NCBI GenBank assembly: GCA_040219275.1
Contig: JAVJSU010000037.1
Span: 1-43,544, forward strand
Length of the DNA stretch: 43,544 bases
Reading direction: 5' to 3'
Origin: JAVJSU01 sp040219275
GTDB taxonomy: Bacteria > Chloroflexota > Anaerolineae > Aggregatilineales > Phototrophicaceae
The translations under genes and the position numbers were made by a program. Under the pieces are notes generated by a model. That model saw nothing but the letters and a program-made list of their open reading frames with translations. It was not told the origin of the DNA and ran no database searches. Position 1 is the first letter of the stretch. Every line of letters begins with the position of its first letter. This document shows positions 27,378 to 33,502 of this stretch, piece by piece.

Positions 27378-28976
27378 ATGCGTATTGTGAGTTTACTTTT
27401 GTTCATCATCATTGTGTTCTCTAATGTTGAGGCACAATCAGAAGACCTGCCCGCAATCCCACCAGAAATTGAGCAGGCGAGCAATGAATGGCCGCTGGCA
27501 AACCGGGATTATGCCAATACGCGGGCGGTGTTGGATGCGGAAATTTCATCGGAAACGGTTGATATGCTTGATGTCGCGTGGACATTTGACATACCGGGGA
27601 TCGGTGCATGGGGTGCGGCGGCAACCACACCATTGATCGCCAATGGAGTCGTCTACTTTCAGGATTTGCAGAGCAACGTCTTTGCGCTGGATTTCGAGAC
27701 GGGCGAGATCATCTGGGAGCAGATGTATGAAAGGGGCGTGTTAGGGCCGAATGGGCCAGGCATCGGCTATGGGCGGGTGTTTATCAGTAGCAATATCGAC
27801 CACTTTGCCGCGTTGGACATCAACACCGGCGAAGAACTCTGGTCAGTAAGCACGGACGGGCGTCCGACGGGGGCGTTTCAACCGTATGCCTTTGGCGGCC
27901 ATGTCTATCTCACGACTCAGGCCGGTGTTGCAGGAGAAGGTGAGCAAAATTATGTGGGCTATCGAGGTGGCACCAGTGGACATATTTATGCGTTAAATCC
28001 GGAAAATGGCGAAACCGTGTGGGAATTTCAAACGGTTGAGGAAGGATTCTGGGGTAATCCGGAATTGAATAGTGGCGGGGGCGTGTGGTATCCGCCGGGG
28101 ATTGATGTGGAGACCGGTGTCACTTACTGGGGAACTGGCAATCCTGCGCCCTTTGCCGGTACGGTAGATTATCCTAATGCGAGCAGTCGCCCTGGCGATA
28201 ATCTCTACACCAATTCCATGCTTGCGCTGGATGGGCAGTCCGGTGAGCTATTGTGGTACAACCAGGTCAAACCCCATGATCTATTTGATCTTGATTTCCA
28301 TATTTCACCTATATTGACGACTGTAGATATAGACGGAGAGGCGCGAAACATTGCCATTGGAAGTGGTAAGTTAGGGCGCGTGGTCGTGATAGATCGTGAA
28401 ACAGGCGAAACCATATGGGATAGACCGGTTGGCATTCACCAGAATGATGAACGTCAGGAAATCCCCGCTGATGAGCCGACTATTGTTTATCCGGGGCAAC
28501 TGGGGGGTGTCGAAAATCCAATGGCGCTGGCAGATGATACCGTCTATGCGGTTGCCGTCAACCTCGGCACACCCCACACTGCTACTGGATGGGATGCGGA
28601 GACTGGTCCTGAGTCCGTCCCGCGATCAGAAGGGCGGATGCACCAGCGCGAAGGCACCAGTGATGTAGTCGCGATTGATACCATAACAGGGGAAATTCTC
28701 TGGGAAACAGCACTCAGTACGGCGAGCTTCTCAGGGACTACGGTGGTTAATGATCTAGTCTTTGTCGCCACGCTGGACGGCATCATCTATGCGCTTTCAC
28801 GGGAGAACGGGGAGATTGTGTGGGAATACGCCGCGCCGGGTGGCATTAACGGGTTGCCTGCGGTGACGGAGGATACTATTCTCTTTCCCATTGGAATCGG
28901 CAGTAATCCCGTTCTGCTGGCATTGCGTTTGACCGATCAACAAGGCACGCCAACGCCTGAAGAATCCGAAGGTTAG
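27378..28976 (+). CDS. Periplasmic PQQ-dependent alcohol dehydrogenase, module 1
   Basis: A secreted quinoprotein (532 residues) with signal peptide (MRIVSLLLFIIIVFSNVEA) and a PQQ beta-propeller. It oxidises a primary alcohol or related substrate and passes electrons to cytochrome c. Active-site landmarks are GTGNPAPF with N255 and PHDLFDLDFHISPIL with catalytic D304 and D306, matching the Asn and Asp-x-Asp of lanthanide-type methanol dehydrogenases. The vicinal cysteine pair of methanol dehydrogenase is not seen. It follows the lipoprotein cytochrome by 21 bases with a strong GGAGGAGAG site. Substrate is unknown. A 13-bp repeat spans its stop codon. Confidence 0.88.
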   Translation: MRIVSLLLFIIIVFSNVEAQSEDLPAIPPEIEQASNEWPLANRDYANTRAVLDAEISSETVDMLDVAWTFDIPGIGAWGAAATTPLIANGVVYFQDLQSNVFALDFETGEIIWEQMYERGVLGPNGPGIGYGRVFISSNIDHFAALDINTGEELWSVSTDGRPTGAFQPYAFGGHVYLTTQAGVAGEGEQNYVGYRGGTSGHIYALNPENGETVWEFQTVEEGFWGNPELNSGGGVWYPPGIDVETGVTYWGTGNPAPFAGTVDYPNASSRPGDNLYTNSMLALDGQSGELLWYNQVKPHDLFDLDFHISPILTTVDIDGEARNIAIGSGKLGRVVVIDRETGETIWDRPVGIHQNDERQEIPADEPTIVYPGQLGGVENPMALADDTVYAVAVNLGTPHTATGWDAETGPESVPRSEGRMHQREGTSDVVAIDTITGEILWETALSTASFSGTTVVNDLVFVATLDGIIYALSRENGEIVWEYAAPGGINGLPAVTEDTILFPIGIGSNPVLLALRLTDQQGTPTPEESEG

Positions 28977-28995
28977 GAACCAAAGGTTAGGAACC
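28969..28995. repeat. 13-bp tandem duplication across a stop codon
   Basis: AAGGTTAGGAACC occurs twice with one intervening A (28969-28981 and 28983-28995). The first copy contains the TAG stop of the dehydrogenase gene. It looks like a recent small slippage duplication. Confidence 0.9.
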
Positions 28996-29697
28996 TGAAC
29001 GCGCTCTGCACCACAGTGGGAATGGTTACTATTCGTGCTGGGAAAGGTGATATTTATAGGGTTGAGTGCGGGGAAACGCTACTTGCCTCAACTCCATATT
29101 TTCGGTCACAGGAAACGCCGACACATCCCATATTCATCTGTTACGTCTGTGATAAAGCCAAATCTCATTATACTTTCGTCTAACCTTTGAATAGCCCGGA
29201 TGACCTATATAAAGCATCCTGACTAGACCATGTCGCATTGAAAGATAAATGCTAATCTCTTCTAAGGCAGGATCGTCTATCCAGGGTGTTGATATGTGAA
29301 CTTACATTTGAAGTGTGTTAAGAGATTTAGATGATTTTTGGCAATGGCTTGAATTGGTAGCTCTAGCTTTGTTGTAGGGAAAGGAAGTTATTGCTGAAGA
29401 GACTAAAAAAGGCAACTCACCCACCTCTCGCTAGTTTGTCATCGTGGGGCAGAGTTAGTCTATCCTCTTATTCATCACCTTCATAATCAGCACGTCCTTG
29501 TTACCGCTTATTCAAGTGGTATCAAAATCTATGCCGCGTTCAATGGCTAATATTATCATGTATTTCATCTTATTCTTAGCATCTTCGTGCATCTGATCGT
29601 TCCATTTATTAAGACTGGGCTAGCCCATGAGACAGCCCTCAGTCAATAGCTTCAACTCAATATGATAACGATACATACTCAGTGATAGGGAGTTCAT
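28996..29697. other. Long intergenic region between the two oxidase modules
   Basis: About 700 bases with no confident gene. A short frame near 29328-29377 reads like a membrane helix (DDFWQWLELVALALL) but stops at once; it could be an eroded gene or chance. A GTTGAG/CTCAAC arm pair flanks 29060-29095. A palindrome is listed separately. This is the natural place for the promoter of module 2, but no strong -35/-10 pair was identified. Confidence 0.4.
29613..29644. promoter_or_regulatory. Palindrome upstream of the second PQQ dehydrogenase
   Basis: TGGGCTAGCCCA (29616-29627) is a perfect 12-bp palindrome about 70 bases before the start at 29698. It is nested in a second possible fold in which GACTG (29613-29617) pairs with CAGTC (29640-29644). 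The position suits a regulator binding site or 5' leader structure; no regulator gene is nearby. Confidence 0.4.
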
Positions 29698-31857
29698 ATG
29701 AAAACCACTATAACGTCGAAAGGTAGAACGCTACTCGTATTTTGTTCGCTTATTGTCTTGTTCTCTGTGTCGGTTACTATTCATAGTCAGGAGAACGCAG
29801 ACGGTATTCCACCGGAAGTGAGCAACAATGCGAATCAATGGCCGATGGCTAACCATGATTACAGAAATACGCGCACAGCGGGTCAATCTCCCATCACCAC
29901 TGAAAATGTAAATGATCTGGGTGTTGCCTGGGCATTCCCGATACCGGGCGGTGCTCAATTTGGTGCCGCCGCGTCCGCCCCACTCATCGCTGATGATGTC
30001 GTTTACTTACAGGATTTGTCGAGCAATGTCTTTTCATTGAATTTAGAAGACGGTAGCCTGAACTGGCAACAGCTTTATGACAACGATGTAATTGGACCGA
30101 ATGGCCCGGCAATCGGATATGGGCGCGTTTATGTCGCTAGTGGTGTCGATACCTTTGCGGCGCTGGATATAGACAGTGGCGAAGAGGTCTGGTCTGTTGA
30201 TACACAGGGTCGACCCACAGGGGCAATTCAACCGTATGTATACGACAATAAAGTTTACATCACGACACAGGCGGGTGTCGGTGGTCAGGGTGAAACATCT
30301 TATCGCGGCTATGCGGGCGGAACCAGCGGTTTCATCTATGCGCTGGATGTTGAAACAGGAGAAACACTCTGGGAATTCCAGACAGTAACCGACGATTTTT
30401 GGGGCAATGAAGAAATTAACAGCGGTGCTGGCGTATGGTTCTCACCCGCGATTGATACCAACACAGGGACAACATTCTGGGGTACAGGCAATCCTGCGCC
30501 GTTCCCCGGCACAGTTGATTACCCTAATGCCAGTAGCCGCCCCGAACCCAATCTGTATGCAAATTCCGTAATCGCGCTCAATCCAGATGGAGAACTCGAT
30601 TGGTACAATTACCTCAACCCGAATGATCTCTTTGATCTGGATTTACAGATTTCACCCATTTTAGCCTCTGCGCTGGTGAACAACGTAGAAGAGGACATCC
30701 TCATTGCATCCGGCAAAGTCGGGGTTATCTACGGCTTAACCCGTGATGACGGCCAGCTTTTGTGGCAACGAGAAGTCGGCATCCACCTGAATGATGATCT
30801 GGCTGAAATCCCGATTGGGGAAGTCGTTCGCGTGTATCCCGGTACGCTTGGCGGTGTGGAAACGCCAATGGCATACATAGATGGCGTAATATATGCTCCC
30901 GTACTCAACTTATGGTCAGAGCATGAAGCCACGAGCTACGGCGCAACAACAGGCACAGAAGCGCTAAATAACGTTAACACTCAGGAATATGGGCAGGGAA
31001 CAAGCGAAATTGTCGCCCTGGATGCGGCTACCGGTGATATTTACTGGAGCACGGAATTCGGCGTTGATAATTACGCTGGTGTAACGGTTGTCAATGATCT
31101 GGTCTTTACTGCTACTTACGATGGTATGATCTATGCGCTTGACCGTTTTACGGGTGATGTGGTGTGGAGTTATGAATCGCCTGTAGGCATCAATGCGTGG
31201 CCTGCCGTCGCCGGAGACACTATCATATGGCCCGCCGGTGCAGGTCAGGACCCCGTTCTAATCGCGCTCCGCCTTGGAGCAACTGGCACCGTAGAATCCG
31301 CGATGACAGAGCCATCACCAGAGGAAGATGTCATCGCTGAGGAAGAAACTGAAGCCACTCAAGAAGCTGAAGCTACTCAAGAAGCCGAAGTTACTCAAGA
31401 AGCTGAAGCTAATCAAGAAGCTGAAGCTACTCAAGAAGCCGAAGCCACTCAAGAAGCTGAAGCTACTTCTCTTGAACCGGACTCTCCTGCTGGCACGGAT
31501 GTAGATCAGATTGTTTCAGCACTGGAAGGCATTGAAGGCGATGCGGATAACGGTGGCGATATCTATAACGCTTCTGCGGAAACAGGGACTGGCTCAATCG
31601 TGAATTGTGCTAGTTGTCACGTAGGTGGCTCAAATGGCCCACCCCTGGAAGGAGTCTGGTCAAACATTGAATCAAACCGGCTCTCACAGGATCAACTTTC
31701 TGATTATACAGCCGAAGAATATGCCATTGAAAGCATTGTTCAGCCAGATGCCTACGTTGTCGGAGGACATAGCGCGGGCATCATGCCGGATAATTATGGA
31801 GAATTACTAACAGTTCAAAACCTTGCAGATATTATCGCTTTCCTGCGAAATCAATGA
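29698..31857 (+). CDS. PQQ-dependent alcohol dehydrogenase with C-terminal cytochrome c domain, module 2
   Basis: A 719-residue secreted quinohaemoprotein. After a signal peptide (LLVFCSLIVLFSVSVTIHS) comes a PQQ propeller closely related to that at 27378, with GTGNPAPF (N265) and NDLFDLDLQISPIL (D313, D315). A Thr/Glu/Ala/Gln linker of seven EA-EATQ-type hexapeptides (about 550-591) leads to a monohaem cytochrome c domain with CASCH (after VN) near residue 638 and a Met in SAGIMPDNYG. Electrons from PQQ would flow to the tethered haem and then to subunit II encoded 69 bases downstream. AGGGAG lies five bases before the ATG. Confidence 0.92.
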   Translation: MKTTITSKGRTLLVFCSLIVLFSVSVTIHSQENADGIPPEVSNNANQWPMANHDYRNTRTAGQSPITTENVNDLGVAWAFPIPGGAQFGAAASAPLIADDVVYLQDLSSNVFSLNLEDGSLNWQQLYDNDVIGPNGPAIGYGRVYVASGVDTFAALDIDSGEEVWSVDTQGRPTGAIQPYVYDNKVYITTQAGVGGQGETSYRGYAGGTSGFIYALDVETGETLWEFQTVTDDFWGNEEINSGAGVWFSPAIDTNTGTTFWGTGNPAPFPGTVDYPNASSRPEPNLYANSVIALNPDGELDWYNYLNPNDLFDLDLQISPILASALVNNVEEDILIASGKVGVIYGLTRDDGQLLWQREVGIHLNDDLAEIPIGEVVRVYPGTLGGVETPMAYIDGVIYAPVLNLWSEHEATSYGATTGTEALNNVNTQEYGQGTSEIVALDAATGDIYWSTEFGVDNYAGVTVVNDLVFTATYDGMIYALDRFTGDVVWSYESPVGINAWPAVAGDTIIWPAGAGQDPVLIALRLGATGTVESAMTEPSPEEDVIAEEETEATQEAEATQEAEVTQEAEANQEAEATQEAEATQEAEATSLEPDSPAGTDVDQIVSALEGIEGDADNGGDIYNASAETGTGSIVNCASCHVGGSNGPPLEGVWSNIESNRLSQDQLSDYTAEEYAIESIVQPDAYVVGGHSAGIMPDNYGELLTVQNLADIIAFLRNQ
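31345..31470 (+). repeat. Seven 18-bp in-frame repeats encoding a hexapeptide linker
   Basis: Seven consecutive 18-base units of the form gaa-gcN-gaa-gcN-act-caa encode E-A-E-A-T-Q variants between the propeller and the cytochrome domain. The units differ mostly at third positions, and the exact 18-base period makes expansion or contraction by slippage likely. Confidence 0.92.
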
Positions 31858-31871
31858 GTTTAAGTCTGAAC

Positions 31872-31906
31872 GGTGATGATGCTCCGGGCATGGGAACATC
31901 ATCACC
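31872..31906. promoter_or_regulatory. 10-bp perfect hairpin between the dehydrogenase and coxB of module 2
   Basis: GGTGATGATG (31872-31881) pairs perfectly with CATCATCACC (31897-31906) over a 15-base loop, in the 68-base gap before coxB. No U-tract follows, and a strong GAGGAGGGG ribosome binding site for coxB lies right after. It may set the relative amounts of the two products by partial termination or mRNA processing. Confidence 0.5.
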
Positions 31907-31925
31907 ATGCTAATGAGGAGGGGCG

Positions 31926-33482
31926 ATGTTAAGTAAAAAGAATCTTACACTATGGCTGTTCGTCTTTTTGGGGTTGGCGATAGGGATGATGGCGCACGCA
32001 TCAACGGATGAACCCATTCCTGCAACACCTACATCAATGAGCAACGTCATTGACCGTCCGGTGCCAACAGGGGTAGCAGAGTCAGATAATGTGAGCGAAT
32101 CAGGGATTTTACCCGTTACTCCGACCTCCATGAGTAATGTTATAGATCGACCCGTGCCAACGATTGAAGCCACATCGCAAAGCAATATCACAGATCGCAT
32201 CATTCCCCTGCGTCCCACATCTCGCAGTAATGTAGACAATCAGCCTGTGCCAACGATTGAAGCCACATCACAAAGCAATGTCACAGATCGCATCATTCCC
32301 CTGCGTCCCACATCTCGCAGTAATGTAGACAACGAGCCAGTGCCAACGATTGAAGCCACATCGCAAAGCAATGTCACAGATCGAATTATCCCTCAGGCTA
32401 CCCGGACTATCGAAGAAACGGTCACAGAGCAGGCAGTTACCGAAGAAGCCACAGAAGAAGCGATTGAGAGCACGCTGGAAGAGACGGGGCTGGTGGCTGG
32501 TGACATTTCGCCTGCTTCTCCTGACCATATGGACTATGAAATTTCTGCCCTGAACCCGCAGGGCGATATCGCGGAGAGTACGAACAATTTATTCTGGATT
32601 TTGATGGTTATCGGAGTCCCTATCTATATCTATGTCATCGGGCTAGTTATATACGCCCTTTTTTCAGGTCCTCATCAGTCTGATGAAGACAGTCAGATAC
32701 CGGAAGTTGAGGATTTACCGGGGACATTGCGCTTTGTTGTGTTTAATAGTGTCGTTCTTCCGGCGGGTATTTTACTCGTTATCTTCGCGCTTATCCTGAG
32801 TGTCATCAATACCATTATCCCCTCAGCACAGGAAACCTCCCTGACGATTGAAGTATATGGCGAACAGTGGTGGTGGGATGTGCGCTACCCTGAGCAGGGC
32901 ATTGTGACTGCAAATGAAATACAGATACCAGCCGGGGAGGCCGTTCGCATTGAGTTACGCTCTGATAATGTCATTCACAGTTTTTGGGTGCCAGAACTGG
33001 CGGGAAAGATGGATATGATACCGGGTGCAGAAAATAGCTTCTGGATTCATGCGGATGAGCCGGGTGTGTATCGAGGCAAATGTGCCGAATTTTGCGGCAT
33101 CCAGCACGCGAATATGCAATTCCTTGTGGTGGCACTGTCCCCCTCAGACTTTGAACAGTGGGTCATAAATCAACAACGAGAAGCCGTAGCGCCCGAAGCC
33201 GATACCGCGCTTGAAGGGCAACAGGTATTCGTGAGTGCGGGTTGTGCCGGTTGCCATGCCGTCGAGGGATTCGATCAAGCTCCGGGGGGTATCGGTCCAG
33301 ATTTAACCCATTTTGCCAGCCGCCGGACAATTGCCGCTGGTATTATGCCCAATACACGCGGTCATCTAGCCGGGTGGATCAGCAACCCACAGACGATTAA
33401 ACCGGGTAATGAAATGCCGGACATTGACCTCACCGGGGAAGAATTACAAAGTTTGCTCGACTATTTGCAAACGCTGGAATAA
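31926..33482 (+). CDS. coxB: Cytochrome c oxidase subunit II with fused cytochrome c and repetitive N-terminal arm, module 2
   Basis: This 518-residue CoxB is about 190 residues longer than the module 1 homologue. It has a signal-like helix (MLSKKNLTLWLFVFLGLAIG), then an extracytoplasmic repeat region (about 30-160), an acidic Thr/Glu stretch, two membrane helices (about 219-245 and 272-300), GEQWWWDVRYPE, and a complete CuA site (VIHSFWVPE; CAEFCGIQHANM). The cytochrome c domain has CAGCH and ends with MPDIDLTGEELQ. If the first helix is a cleaved signal or an extra anchor, the repeat arm lies outside, near the dehydrogenase. Confidence 0.93.
   Translation: MLSKKNLTLWLFVFLGLAIGMMAHASTDEPIPATPTSMSNVIDRPVPTGVAESDNVSESGILPVTPTSMSNVIDRPVPTIEATSQSNITDRIIPLRPTSRSNVDNQPVPTIEATSQSNVTDRIIPLRPTSRSNVDNEPVPTIEATSQSNVTDRIIPQATRTIEETVTEQAVTEEATEEAIESTLEETGLVAGDISPASPDHMDYEISALNPQGDIAESTNNLFWILMVIGVPIYIYVIGLVIYALFSGPHQSDEDSQIPEVEDLPGTLRFVVFNSVVLPAGILLVIFALILSVINTIIPSAQETSLTIEVYGEQWWWDVRYPEQGIVTANEIQIPAGEAVRIELRSDNVIHSFWVPELAGKMDMIPGAENSFWIHADEPGVYRGKCAEFCGIQHANMQFLVVALSPSDFEQWVINQQREAVAPEADTALEGQQVFVSAGCAGCHAVEGFDQAPGGIGPDLTHFASRRTIAAGIMPNTRGHLAGWISNPQTIKPGNEMPDIDLTGEELQSLLDYLQTLE
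32155..32393 (+). repeat. 93-bp in-frame repeats in the coxB N-terminal arm
   Basis: A 93-base unit starts at 32161, 32254 and 32347 (third incomplete) and encodes 31 residues made of two half-units, TIEATSQSNVTDRIIP and LRPTSRSNVDNQPVP. Weaker copies of the half-unit (TPTSMSNVIDRPVP) occur just upstream, giving about seven half-repeats of 15-16 residues with consensus TSxSNV-D-x-x-VP. Confidence 0.92.
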
Positions 33483-33502
33483 GTACAGGAGATAGCTAAT
33501 CC

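Noticed and set aside
28996..29697. Eroded membrane protein gene in the long gap before module 2
   Set aside because: Only about 15 hydrophobic residues look gene-like and no family could be recognised, so it is noted but not listed as a pseudogene.
31345..32393. CRISPR-like array
   Set aside because: The 18-bp and 93-bp repeats are in-frame protein-coding repeats without spacers, and no cas genes are present.
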